Source of the DNA: Trichoplusia ni
Lineage: Eukaryota > Arthropoda > Insecta > Lepidoptera > Noctuidae
Direction: 5' to 3'
Length of the DNA stretch: 64,000 bases
Assembly: GCF_003590095.1 (NCBI RefSeq)
Contig: NC_039479.1
Location: 8,370,001 to 8,434,000 of the forward strand
The position numbers and the translations under genes were made by a program. Under the pieces are notes generated by a model. That model was not told the origin of the DNA. It made no database searches and saw only the letters and a list, made by a program, of their open reading frames with translations. This document shows positions 37,001 through 47,125 of the stretch, in pieces. Numbering within the stretch: the first letter of the stretch is position 1; every line of letters starts with the position of its first letter.

Positions 37001-39983
37001 TAGTTCTCGTAAATCCGTTTGTAGTCGACAGATATTCATAAATCAAGATAGTATACTTCAAAAACTTTGTTACGTGAAAGAAATAGGACGACTGGATGAT
37101 GAGTAACCACACACTATGTAGATATGTACCTATTTATAATAAATGGGTTCATTAATAATGTAGATTAAAATAAAACAGATAGATTAAAATTATGAGTTGT
37201 ACCATTAGTCACTAGGACAGCGCCTATCTCGTACAGGTAATTAATGTAGATCTTACAAGATTACTAATAATGTAGTTGCATAATTATTTTATTTTAATCA
37301 GTCAAACCTCTATTGTGCCTTTAAACTTCTGAAATCATTACAAACTTGGCACGAAGCTTAATAGGCAAAGCGATTTGTTAGTTCGAAAACCCGATTTGAT
37401 CGAGTGCTTTTGCTATCATCCAAGAAAATCTATTTGGCAGATTGAAACCTTTTTTTAGCCTCATTTTTATCAAACTTTCTTTTCATGATGGATTTGTCCG
37501 GCGTTATATTTGTCCTCGTAACGATTGGTATATATAGTACTGAACTTTGAAAAAAATCTTTATTCACACCTTAGCGTTATTACCCCCTTATATTCAAACA
37601 CTTACACAGTCTCTGGAATCGACTTTAGCACCAGCGTCTAGCAGTTCTTTAACGATGCTGAGATGACCGCCGCGGGCCGCGAACGCGAGCGGGGTCCAGC
37701 CGTCAGCGTCCGCGGCGCATGCGTCAGCTCCTGACGCCAGCAGCAACCGCGCCGCCGCAACGCGCCCGTTCTCAGCCGCACACATGAGGGCTGTTGTGCC
37801 GTTCTGGTATAGGAATAATAATTATAAAAACAGTGAATAAGATGTATGTATGACTTTAAGTGATGCATATATAAGTCTGTTTTTATGCAGATCTTAAATT
37901 GAAGTCTTCGGCGTAAGATCTCCTTACGACACCCTACAATAGATGAGGGGCTGGCATATTCGCCTTCTTTTTTTTTCCCCTTTTCACAGAGGAATGGGGT
38001 CAAAAATGTTGTTTGATTACATAAGGCTGTTAATTCCTAGCAATATTTAGGTAAACCTATTTAGATATTGGAGAACAGTACTTTTGTTTTGTTGGCATTA
38101 CAAGATTTAGATCCTAATCTCTTATGAACACAATATTATTGTGTAAAACACATGTTTACAAGAAATTTACTAAAGATAAGACTTAGGTATATCATAAGGA
38201 ATTAATATTTATTCAGTAGACCTGTGATAAGTCACTGTCTCTGTGATTATTTTATTTAATTACTATAACTTAAAATTCACAATACGCCGAAGTATTTCAG
38301 GTACTTAGAATACAGACCTACGGGCTTCTTTATAGATTTACATTAAAATAAGGTATCAGCAAAAATAGCAATGAGGTAATATTCCTAAAACCTATAAAAC
38401 ATTTTATTTATTACCTACTTTCCGGAACCATGAAAATAATCAGATTAAGGAATATTATTACTAAGAAATGAATAGAGCATATATTTTAGATACCTATACC
38501 TATGTAACAATAAAGACGAAGGTAATAAAATATTCTCTCACAGTTGCTTAATATACAATCGTTTATGTTTTTATTTAAAAAAGAGCTATTTGTAAGATTG
38601 ATCCAAAGCAAATATTATTTTCTTACATTTACAACCGAAGAGAAAATTCCAAGGAATAATTAAACTATTTATATTTTTCTCATGAGTCAGAGCCCTACAT
38701 AATTTAGATAAGATTAGATATGAGCTTGTACACTTCCCACTAATTGGAGAACCTATGAGTTGATGAAATAAGCCTTTAAAATTCCATTCCCTTGGGACTT
38801 GCTTAATTTTAGACAGGCCTTGAATTTCCACAGTATTTATACCATTACTCATTGGCGTGAGTGTACTTAGTTACAAAATTAATAATTTTAATAGAATATG
38901 TTAGTATAGAACTTTTATTCTCCTTCAGTTTGAAGTAACGATATTTATTATTTCGTTAAATTGGTTCAAACTCTCAGTGAATGTGTATTCTGAGAAAATA
39001 GCGTTAATAAAGCGAAAAGGGTTTCATAAAATAATGTCCCAAAAAATCGCAAGATACAGGATACCTACTAATTAGCTCGTTCATAGTCAGTATGCGCGCC
39101 AAAAATAATTGAGTATTAAATTTTATCTCGAAATTCTAGTGTTACAAGTTGGAACTTATATTTTAAATAAATTATTCCACGAACTGGATATTAAAATTAA
39201 GAGATTTTTCGCTTTTAAATGTTCTTATAAAGTCGGGTCGTCATGTGACACACCAATCAAGTGTAATGTACTTATTGTTAATAATAACATAATCCATTAG
39301 TAATCCAAAAGACTAGTTCTTGTGATCTATCATGCATTGATGAAAAAACATAAATATACTTATTTTCCTTATTATGTTACCCAACATGGCGGAAATAAGG
39401 TTCTATAGGTCTTCGACCACCCACAACATATTCGCAATGCTACACGTTTGGACAAAGTGTAAATATTACTTAACTATCATCAATTTGGAAAAAATATGTT
39501 TGATTTATGTATTTCCCCAATTAATCAGGACGAAATCGTCAAATTTTATGTAACTTTGAACAATTCATCTTACTTTATACTTAAGGTGCCCATACAAACG
39601 TTGGACTCAAAGTTTAATTGCGAAATAACCATCCAATTTTGACAAGTTGTTGTTTACAGATGCTGGGACTATAGTGTAATCAGATCACAAATGCTTTTAG
39701 GCTTCATTAAGCATCACATATTCTATCTTAAACATGTAGAAAATCATGACAGTACAGACGTAATGAGTTTCAATTAATTAGGGTGAAACTTTTTTTATAG
39801 TAAGACGAAAATTCAGTCTCGATATGGAAAATTGAGTAAACTTGCCTCATCTCTGTCGTCAATGGTAACATTCTTGTTGTTGGTGAGGTACTGCTGTAGT
39901 TCTGCCAGGTTGTCGCTGTTCACGAGCTGCGAGAGCGTCTTGAAGCACGCCAGTGATACCATCGACTCGCTGCGGTGCAGGCT
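15087..39983 (-). CDS. Kidins220: Kidins220 / ARMS homolog, ankyrin-KAP NTPase scaffold
   Basis: 25 exons were traced on the minus strand: 39983-39846, 37803-37606, 34129-34020, 33416-33196, 31232-31075, 30573-30370, 29434-29291, 28686-28389, 27389-27182, 26989-26852, 25289-25119, 24913-24797, 24437-24242, 23876-23697, 22205-22011, 21884-21626, 21379-21214, 20968-20790, 20560-20442, 20339-20124, 19634-19470, 19257-19155, 18991-18894, 17795-17699 and 16012-15087. Summed length is 5004 nt, an uninterrupted frame of 1667 codons plus stop (human about 1770). Order: 11 ankyrin repeats, KAP P-loop NTPase with four membrane helices, SAM-like segment, low-complexity tail. In mammals the protein is a late-endosome/plasma-membrane scaffold for Trk receptors and protein kinase D. 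The first in-frame ATG is codon 8 of exon 39983-39846; a further upstream exon may exist. Two C-termini are possible. Confidence 0.93.
17580..17795 (-). CDS. Kidins220: Kidins220 alternative (short) terminal exon
   Basis: After acceptor CTGCAG the frame reads VTLEEQMICGALQTLNEEAL and can either splice out at 17699 (donor GTGAGC) or read on to a stop at 17582-17580. The read-on form adds a Pro-rich stretch and ends VVNLADDVFL, giving a protein of about 1398 aa. The ending V-F-L fits a class II-type hydrophobic-x-hydrophobic PDZ ligand, unlike the class I ending of the long form. Minus-strand AATAAA-type signals occur downstream (near 17235). Whether both forms are made is inference. Confidence 0.6.
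   Translation of the reverse strand, partial: VTLEEQMICGALQTLNEEALEDVMQSEPPSHPGEPLHTIRENPRPPPAAPDTPPEPRAEHVVVNLADDVFL
18894..20968 (-). CDS. Kidins220: Kidins220 post-NTPase and SAM-like exons
   Basis: This covers exons 20968-20790, 20560-20442, 20339-20124, 19634-19470, 19257-19155 and 18991-18894. The first carries the conserved RKLEVFLSFHRATLTAADLK and LPFTINLDPYIKKLI, matching the vertebrate block after the KAP domain. A Gln/Pro-rich linker (PQPQYTQPPPQQQPNQQP) follows. Then comes a SAM-like helical segment beginning IRLSTLSVERVCGVVRE and containing FGDWELFKLLIVNLRELE, which aligns with the mammalian FGDWHLF region. The 19634-19470 exon is unusually Ala- and GC-rich. Confidence 0.85.
19860..20096 (-). 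mobile_element. tRNA-derived SINE in a Kidins220 intron
   Basis: On the minus strand the element starts with a tRNA-like head containing an A box, TGGTCGAGTGG (20085-20075), and a B box, GGTTCGATCCC (20032-20022). It continues into a tRNA-unrelated body and ends in an AATAA-rich simple tail near 19860. Only the first few acceptor-stem bases could pair, so it is a SINE head, not a working tRNA. I recognise this head-body pair as common in lepidopteran genomes. It sits about 27 bp after the donor of exon 20339-20124, in the same orientation as the gene. Confidence 0.8.
20790..28686 (-). CDS. Kidins220: Kidins220 KAP P-loop NTPase and membrane exons
   Basis: Exon 28686-28389 carries the end of the ankyrin region and then Walker A in GLYARWGSGKSFLL (about residues 475-488). 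Exon 27389-27182 encodes two hydrophobic segments (around VALSVAAISAVIG and ALGLCFALFALIYLALYIL). Exons 24913-24797 and 24437-24242 encode two more (ELVFTCFLIGLCVLIMYL; VIFAGAVSGAALLANLY). Exon 23876-23697 holds Walker B, LVVVVDALDSCEQEKVL (about residues 780-795), and LLLAIDPHIISK. Exon 22205-22011 has WDYLRNMVQLPFYL. Exons 21884-21626 and 21379-21214 have LLTDDYFSDVNPRSMRRLMN and WVNLTEQWPFRTSWII. The helices inserted between Walker A and B are the hallmark of KAP-family NTPases. The catalytic motifs look intact. Confidence 0.9.
22919..22933 (-). other. Possible 15-nt microexon in Kidins220
   Basis: On the minus strand, ATTCCATACAG precedes 15 bases encoding VAWME, followed by GTCAGT. It sits in the 1.5-kb intron between exons 23876-23697 and 22205-22011, where the junction is phase 0, so inclusion would add five residues in frame. 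The segment without it already matches the human protein in length, so inclusion would be optional or a chance match. Confidence 0.25.
25362..25458. mobile_element. 97-bp palindromic MITE-like element
   Basis: The ends are CAATCGGACTG and its exact complement CAGTCCGATTG, with smaller internal repeats of the AACTGCAAT type. There is no coding capacity. It lies in a Kidins220 intron, 73 bp from exon 25289-25119 and 73 bp from the mariner. The family name is not known to me. Confidence 0.55.
25532..26797 (+). mobile_element. Complete mariner transposon
   Basis: This 1266-bp element has perfect 27-bp terminal inverted repeats, beginning CGTAGGTCACTAGGAAAG at each end. It is flanked by TA on both sides (25530-25531 and 26798-26799), the usual mariner target duplication. 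One uninterrupted transposase gene fills it. It sits in a Kidins220 intron, antisense to the gene, 54 bp past the splice donor of exon 26989-26852. Perfect ends and an open frame point to a recent, possibly still mobile insertion. Confidence 0.95.
25692..26756 (+). CDS. Mariner transposase (DD34D), intact
   Basis: A 354-aa frame starting MAELTRRDFQAIMFYNFKRG. The N-terminal half (about 1-115) has the paired helix-turn-helix DNA-binding region, with PSRSSVYRWYKQFQRG and ITYKQIEETLKISAPSIHKI, joined by a WVPHLLT linker of the mariner type. The catalytic triad is visible: Asp in VTGDESW (about residue 160), Asp in HHDNAPAHRA, and Asp in YSPDLAPCDFGLFP, with exactly 34 residues between the last two. 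The C-terminus WFRRMEKCIEANGNYFEKK is also standard. No stops or frameshifts were seen, and the length is that of active mariners. The enzyme cuts and pastes its element into TA sites. It is not a host gene, although such frames are often annotated as SETMAR. Confidence 0.95.
   Translation: MAELTRRDFQAIMFYNFKRGLSGDDCVSELKFVFQEKAPSRSSVYRWYKQFQRGDFSLSDDFRPRRPTETVSLENIAAVKKLIEVDRHITYKQIEETLKISAPSIHKILHDHLKVKKVCTLWVPHLLTVDQMECRKNWCQKMLNMFDGGKSPYVNSIVTGDESWLYYYDVKSKSKNKVWIFEDEEQPTTVKQSRSVKKKMIVVFFGKRGIIKTIRLDEQKTVTAKWYTEICLPQVIESLKNLRPNSRLDTWRLHHDNAPAHRAQLTLDFLSNTGLILLEHPPYSPDLAPCDFGLFPMIKDKLKGRKYSNDDELIQAWHLACEEVSKEVWQKMFDCWFRRMEKCIEANGNYFEKK
28389..37803 (-). CDS. Kidins220: Kidins220 ankyrin-repeat exons
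   Basis: Eight exons encode about 11 ankyrin repeats (residues about 47-410). Typical units are NGTTALMCAAENGRVAAARL, GGWTPMLWAAYKGHEEVVSL, DKDGYTALAIACKEGYYDIA and NRGDTALHIAMRARSKQIVE. The order and the diagnostic variant repeats (SLVWAAGRKHSGVV, ETPYNIDMSYNKTILGQIFG) align with vertebrate Kidins220. This region mediates protein-protein contacts, with Trk receptors in mammals. Exon ends mostly fall inside repeats. Several exons (37803-37606, 33416-33196) are GC-rich islands inside AT-rich introns. Confidence 0.92.
31383..31684 (+). mobile_element. Helitron-like non-autonomous repeat, copy 1
   Basis: Starts TCTAATATATAAAATTCC and ends ACAACGTTTGCTGGGTCAGG. It shares its start, middle and end with the copy at 49762-50030. 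There are no terminal inverted repeats and no coding frame. TC-start, non-TIR repeats of this kind are common in Lepidoptera and are often Helitron derivatives; that class assignment is inference. It lies in a Kidins220 intron. Confidence 0.55.
31970..32520. repeat. Probable dispersed repeat with inverted core
   Basis: Begins with AAAACCGACTTCAAGACTAC, a start I associate with a common lepidopteran repeat. It contains a 24-bp inverted pair, AAAATAACT...GGTCGGTGCCAA at 32114-32138 against TGGCACCGACTCCAAAAATA at 32287-32306. No gene is seen. Confidence 0.35.
34130..37605 (-). other. Long Kidins220 intron, AT-rich
   Basis: About 3.5 kb between ankyrin exons. I see no further exon. A degraded copy of the repeat found at 48263-48511 starts near 34966 (ATATATAAAGC, then TCAGGAACTACTTAATTTGA). 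The rest is AT-rich with no recognisable element. Confidence 0.5.
37804..39845 (-). other. Kidins220 intron with a GC donor
   Basis: The intron begins at 39845 on the minus strand with GCAAGT after GATGAG, the classic GC-AG type, and ends at 37804 with CCAG. The reading phase is 0 on both sides. No other feature was found in its 2 kb. Confidence 0.55.
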
Positions 39984-41452
39984 CTGTGCAAAACAATACA
40001 CAATTACTATCAAACATACGTCAAATAAAGTCACAGTTCAAGGGGATTCAACTTACGAACTTAGCCATATTTATATTACTGATGATTCTTTGCGCCATTT
40101 TTTCGCCCGTTCAACTACGTGGAAACGACCAAATTGAAAGCATGTATAAAGTAATTTATATATAAAGTAATCTTTAGAACATACATCTTTTTATCTTTCT
40201 CAATTGTCTATACGTTTCCACAGAGATAAATTGATATGATACGTATGAAATGTTATAATGCTAATATGTCATAACAAAAACAATAAACGATTACAAACAA
40301 AACGTTTTTTATCGAGTTTTCTAACATTTTTACTATAAAATAATAATTATCAACTGAAAATACGGAACTAAGAGCGCGTGAGTGAAACTCTCATCTATGA
40401 GCTCTTTTTCAATGGAGTAAAGAAAGTGATAGCCAAAAGGAACCGGTTGCATCGGGAGGCCAAGTTAGACGTCTATATTAAATGGATAAAAACAAGAATT
40501 GATTAGTATTTGCACACACGAGACACGCAATTACATACAAAACAGTCAACACATCACACTTATACGTAAATCATAGGTTTGTTATCAATCGGTGAACGGG
40601 TTTTAAATTAAAAAACAAAATCATAACATTAATAAATATTAACACGAATGGTATACCTCATTCTGGTAAATGCTAAACCGTACCATGATGCTCTCAACCA
40701 CAAACTTCGCAAAAATTTGAAAAACAAAACAAAAACGTATAGATTTTATGAAACGCTGTTCTACGTTAAAAACACAAGAACAATTAAACGTAAATTCAGC
40801 ACAGTACGCGTATTATAATAAAATAATTCAAAGATATGGTGATAACGTCTGATATCTAGAGGAAGCCCAATAAATGAGACGCGCACTAACACGGTTCATA
40901 AATTGATATTGCTGTAATGTTTAGACTAACAATTAATTAGTACGATAAAATCTTTTTAAACTTTTGTATAAACAAGCAGTTTTTCGATCCGTTTTATGGT
41001 TTTAATATTGTAAGTCTAATATTGGAGTAGAACTACACAACTCATATAAAACGTATGAAAAAGAAAATATTACTCCTCTTTATCATTAAGTTAGTCACAA
41101 ATTCACGACACGTGCCTGTCTTTTTATACACCATACCTATTTTTTAATCATGCGTAACAATGAATCTTATAAGGTTAAATGGTTAGATATAATGTAAGAA
41201 AACGTGTAACGTTTTTATCATTTCTTTCCACATAAACAACAAATGTTATGAGAATTGACATTGTTGGAATATTTAATTAATTTATCATGCATTAAAATTT
41301 TACTAAAAACATGAGCGCACATACCAACCACTCGTTGCATTATTTCTTGATTTATTTCACATTAGAACAAGTATGCAATCAATTATGTTTAGTAACAAAA
41401 ACTGCAGTTATCACAACACAATATCACAATCACTTGATATCAATAGGCAGAC

Positions 41453-41932
41453 CGTGTTAGAATGTCTTCGTAGTGCGAACCCAGGGAAAGCAAAGCCGTG
41501 GCTGAACCGGCGATGCTCTCCGGGCGGCGCTGTCACGGTGAACCGCGGCACGTTGAGGTGCACCCCCGCCGAGTGAGGGCCCTCGTGCTCGTGCTGCCCC
41601 ACCTGCAGGTGCAGGAACGAGCGCCGCCGGGTCTTGTGGACAGCAGGCGGCGCCAGCATGGAACCCGCTATACTATTGCTTTTGGCTCGAGGAGGCGGTG
41701 TCCGCATCACATCTTCAGCGGCGATAGCATCCGATCTCTCCGATTCTGTAACGCTCTGCTCCGTGTCAGAAGACGTCGGTGATTCCAAGACCATCTCCAG
41801 CGAGGGGGTAGTTGAGGGCGGTCGCGACACATTTCTTGGTTTGTGTATGTTCGCAATGAGGCAACGTATGTGTACGTACTCATTGTTGTCACCGCTAGCG
41901 GTCGCGTCGGGCAGCTGCGGGTGTAGGGACAT
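41453..41932 (-). CDS. Possible upstream coding exon, Ser/Arg-rich
   Basis: An open minus-strand frame starts at the ATG at 41932 (MSLHPQLPDATASGDNNEY). Its composition looks coding: Ser/Thr-rich blocks (SPTSSDTEQSVTESERSD), then basic RRRS, RRFS and RRHS sites that fit PKA or 14-3-3 motifs. If it used the weak donor GTCTGC at 41452 it would be 160 codons in phase 0 with the first Kidins220 exon (39983), making an extended N-terminus. I do not recognise the protein, and known Kidins220 proteins start close to the ankyrin repeats. It may belong to an alternative first exon or another gene. Confidence 0.35.
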
Positions 41933-41944
41933 GTTTCCTCTGCT

Positions 41945-43010
41945 CGCATAATAAGGCGCGCGACCCGCCCGTCTCCTGTGAGAGATTAGTGAATGTGGTG
42001 ATCGAGCCGCGCTACGAGTATCGTGAATCGTCTCGTGTTGGGCGGTTACTATTTAGAGCGCTCTGAGGAGTGTGGAGATGGGCGGGCGGAGGGCGGCTAT
42101 GAATGAATTTGTCTATCAGTGCGGCCAGCGTACAAAAAATAAGATCTATAAAAATATTTTGAAGCTTTACTACGATAAACACAATATTTTTTGTGTATCA
42201 AATTCGATCTGAGATTTGATTACTACAATAGAATTGCACAATTGCATAAAAACTGATACAAATTGGTTACTTACACCATACCTACCTAATATTTATTTCT
42301 AAATTTCAGTTTTACGTTCAAATCGACGCGACAGAGCATACGTTTTCCTAGAAGATAATAATATTTCTTTATTTATATAAATAAAAAACATTTTTTCACT
42401 AATTAATCCATACGAATAAAAACTTGATCTCATTTACTAACAGTTAAATTCTAGTTTACTAACTCACCCATAAAAGGATTAAATAAGTTGAGATTTAAGA
42501 AAACCGCAACTAACCTTTCAAGATTATTGGTACAAACACTAACACGAATTGAACTTTTCTAATAAGATTTATAACAAAACACAAATATTCACTCTGCTTC
42601 TCACGTACTTATTTGAAAGCCTAAGAAATATCTTACATACATTTAGCATCCACATTACAAATCAAACAAATCCCATTCGTTCCCAGTGATTCGTTGTCGA
42701 TATTAATTTCCGATACGAGGGGATGGAAGGGTGCACTTTATCGATATAATCCGGTGGAGCGGATAAATCGATTAGAGGGCTATTTTTGTCGTTGGTTTTT
42801 GCGAATGTACGAGATACATACAAGCGAGTACATGCTGTATGAGCGTAGTGAGATGCGTTTGAAGATCGCGGATGCGGATCGGTGCGCGGCGCGCTCTGGG
42901 GGCAGCATGTTGCGCGGCGTCTGACCGGACTGTGGCCGGCTCGGTCTCTAAGGCTCTCAGGCCCGGCGCACACGGTGCTCTCCCCGCCGCCGACGTTTCC
43001 CATTAAGCGT
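41945..43010 (-). promoter_or_regulatory. CpG-rich patches upstream of Kidins220
   Basis: GC-rich patches at about 41945-42100 and 42860-43005 stand out from AT-rich sequence just upstream (in minus orientation) of the candidate first exon. They are plausible promoter or 5' UTR sequence for Kidins220. No TATA box or initiator can be assigned. Confidence 0.3.
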
Positions 43011-46000
43011 ACCATTCAGACGTTCTTCATACAACATGAATTATAACTCATAAGCATGAACTTGAGCTTGAGACGCCACATGCGATAGGTTTTATTTTAA
43101 GCTTCGATTTTACCGTTGGTTTTGTGCGGAATTTAGTTTTAACAGTTCATGTACAACAACAGGGTGGGTTACCATTTAAAGGTATTCAATAATATGCTAT
43201 GTAATTAGGTATTGTTTGAGGATCCATATAAGTACGAAATGGGTGGGGTGGGGTTGGTTGCTGCTTCAACGTCGACCTGCTTATAGTGCCTTTTCAACAT
43301 GTTTGTTGGGTTTACACAGTTCTGGGTCAAAAGTTGAAAGGAATAGTAGTAAATGTATACCCCGCAGCGATGACAGTCTTTAAAATGCTTTGAACAAAAA
43401 TGTCCTCTTTAAAATTTAGTACGTAGAGGTAATATATAAGTGCCTTTACACTAGCAAGACGGGAAAAGCCAGCTCACCTACGAAGACCATTGAGAGACAT
43501 TTGACCTACCACACTTATTGTTCATGTAATTATTTATAATGATGTAAATTGATAAGTATACTATATTTAATATAAATAAATACTTAATTTATTTAGGTAT
43601 GGTTTCAGAGTATAATATTTTTCGCATATTTCATGAAAAAGTTTCTTTGTAGAAACGTGTTCAATTTGATTTTTAACTTTCGACGAGTTTAAACTCATAC
43701 TTTATATTAATTAAAATAATACTTAAGCCTGTTCATGAGTGAAAACTATACTTGAACAACTCAATTAACACGCATCTGTTAACTGAACGTGCTTTGTGTA
43801 AATTCTATGGTTGGAACATGACAAAGTTTTTCAAGACCGCTCCGACAATCCCTCGGTTTTTTCAAACATCCGCCATTAAACAATGGCGTACAAAATTCCG
43901 AAATCGGAGGGCCTCAATTCCTCCTATTTTTTTCTAATGGTCTACAGCAAAAATCAAAATTCTTTTCATTTACCACGTGCCGAATAACGTGTATACGTTA
44001 ATTGTTTTACAGTTTTTTTCATCACACGTGAGATACAATAATTATGTATTCTATCATCATATTATCTACTTACGTATTCAAAGATATCAAAACTTTGATT
44101 GGTAAAAAAATAGTCATTTTCCTCTAGCGATAATGCGCCCGACGCATGTAGCGGTCAGTGACGTCACAACCGGGCTTAAAAAATACAAAATATTTAACCT
44201 TTGCATTTAACATTCCGATGATACAGTACACAGATATGTAAGAAAAGCTTATCAACTACATAATTAATTCTTGATAATGGCCGAGGTACTAGAAAACTAT
44301 AAATAGTTGAGGCATGTACTGCTCAAAGAGGACTTCGTCCATAGATGGTATTGTGTTAGCACTATACACATTGATAAGGTAAATAATTTTAATTAGGATA
44401 ATAATAAATAGTAAACAGTTCAGAGTGATAAGCTCTTTTCAATTACCGTGGTTAGAGCATCTAATAAAGTTCATATTTAAATGACATAATGAAAATAAGG
44501 TCTTACACTATTTTTCATTGTTTTGTTTACAAATATAGATGTTATTACGTTATAAACCCTGAATAATTAACGTATTCAATTCATGACTGTAAAATTGAAG
44601 TCTAAACTCATAAGTTAAAACTTCATCATAACCGGTTCACAAGACACGATGTGCGTTATACAATGTACAGTAAACAAGAATAGTGTACCGAGGTTAAGAT
44701 CCGCGGTCTAAGTAGAGTAAAAAGATTAACGGGGTTACAGGATTCTACCCAGACCAGCGCAAGCGCAGCCGCGCCGTTCGCGCTCGACTGGAAACTGCGA
44801 TCAGTTTATTTTTTATTTGACCAGTCATATAACACAAGATTAATGACATCGAACAACTTGGAAAAAAAACGTACCAGTGAATAAGATCTTATGAACGTTG
44901 CTGCACGATGCATATTGAAGTACGGACAATCAAATCACTGAACTTATGTCTTTTCTTTCACTAAAAACTTAACTCAACTTCTTATTAAACTTCTCAGTTC
45001 GTGACACAGAATATACTGCAAGGTCCATAGCTACTAGTCTTACTTATAACCTAGAATGTTTGACCAAAGCTTAACTAAAAGTTAATATTGGATTACTGGC
45101 GATTATTCTCTAAACAATAGATTAATACGATAACAGTAAAAATATGTACAGCAAAGCATAATCTGTACAGGGTCATAAACACCAGAGATAAGGCAGAGTA
45201 CTGCATTTGCTTGCTCTATGGGCACTTAGAAATAATTGGCCTATTTATCACAATTACTTACAATAATTATGATCATTAGGTGCATGATATTGCGAGTGCG
45301 CAAAAAGGAAATTTGAATCGATTATTTACTTACTTAAAACTGTGCTTTATATCAAACCGCTGACGGCTGAACCTTCATAAATACATAATAAGTTCCTCCT
45401 CGAGAAAACTCTTTGGGTGTGCATACGATTATACGTGACGATGCATAATTTTCCTCACCGGAAATAGTTCTTGAATTTGAATTCTGAATAGATGCTTGTG
45501 ATTATTTGGAAGCTTGGGGCTTTCAACAAACTATCAATTAAACATCTGCATGTTGAGAACGCGACTCGTGACGTTGCCAAACGAATGCGATCGAAAGGTG
45601 AACCCGAAAGTTACTGTCATCGACAGCTATTAACGTCCTTATATTTATCTACTGACTTTTTAAATGTATTACAGTTCGACTCCATACTGTTGCCTTATGC
45701 TCAAATTGATGGATTGCTTCCGAATTATAAAAAGACCCACCTCACTATCGGGTAGTACCGCAATAAGTCGTGTGTAAAAATGAAATAGATTAAAACGTTT
45801 ATAAGCGAGCTAGCTAATGCATAGCTTTAGAAACGGTGTGGCGCCAATAGCTTAAGGGGAAACCGAAGCAGAATTTTCTCACGATTAATATTACTGGCCT
45901 ACGTCGTACAGGAAAGCACGCACGGTCCTCACTTTACTAGCAATATCTGTTGAGTTTACGACTGTTTATTCTTAGCTTTAAGTATTTAATTTTACATTAA

Positions 46001-46639
46001 CCGTTATGTTGCTTGTGTAGGGTCTAAACTGAGAGCTGCTAAAGCAATACCCGTTTTCAAAAACAGTTGAATGTTTTTTGAAGTTCAGGAAGATTGTCGG
46101 AATGTGTCGTTATGAATTTAGGATGTCACTAAAATTAGACTCTTCTTTTAGGATTACTATTATATTCTAAGCAATTCGCTTGAAATAAACAGGTTTTTTT
46201 ATTTCTAATGAAAATCGAATGGGTTCTCGCAGACAGGATGTCAAAACACGGTATTATGTTAAGACGTAACAACTAAGATGTGTTCACAACAAAATATGGT
46301 TAACAACAACTTTTGACTGGCATCTTTAGTCTGTTGATTGACTTAAAAATATTGTCTTCAAAAAATCTTTGTTACAATTCAATTACAAAGCACTCCGAGA
46401 ATAGAGTACAAGATGAATCACCGTGAAACTAAACCGAGAACTCAAATTAGAGCTCAATCAATTTCCAGCATAGCTGCAAGTCGAAATGAAAACAAGACAT
46501 TCTAGTTCTAACGTAGGTATCACTTGCATACGTATTACTTATACTAATGAGCACAACGGGTTACTGTAGCACTTAGCTTATGGGCTAGTTATCAGTTAAC
46601 TCTACGACTTTTACAGTCGTACGATGTTAGATATTAAAA
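43011..46639. other. Intergenic stretch, no gene seen
   Basis: AT-rich, with short open frames only and a small GC-rich patch near 44750-44800. No splice-bounded exons, RNA genes or recognised repeats were found. Confidence 0.45.
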
Positions 46640-47061
46640 TTGTCGTAGTGATGTCGTGTTTGGTATCAAAATAAAGGTCTTGGTCTGAAACAGTCAAATG
46701 TTACTAGATCCATTAGTTATTATAAAAAGAAGGACGATTTTCTGCTATGAAAATCACGTGCTGTCGGCACCGCGATGTCCGAGTAAAATCGATCGTACTC
46801 ACGTTCGGTACTGAGAGAGCAAACTGCGCGCATCGAATATGTTTTCCGCAATAAATTCTTAAACATTGTTATTATATTCAAATTATTCATTTCGAGACCT
46901 TCATTTTGATACCAAACATGACAATGATATCACAACATATAATTCGTTACAAAGTATATAATTTATTTTATTCCGCTTCTTTGCTTCAAGGCAGTTATCA
47001 CAGTTGTAATTAATAAAAAAAAAGAATAAAAAAAGTAATGACATGAATGCATTAATATAAA
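46640..47061 (+). repeat. Repeat family A (uninterrupted copy)
   Basis: About 420 bp is present again in inverted orientation at 51655-51696 plus 52734-53132, where a LINE interrupts it. Inside it, TTTGGTATCAAAATAAAGG (from 46659) and its near-complement CCTTCATTTTGATACCAAA (ending 46916) form inverted ends of about 22 bp around a 258-bp core, like a MITE. No protein frame. Identity between copies looks high (roughly 90% by eye). Confidence 0.65.
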
Positions 47062-47125
47062 AATTGATATTTTTTATGTCATTGATCATAAGAATTTCCG
47101 AAAACCTTTCACGAATACCTTGAAC

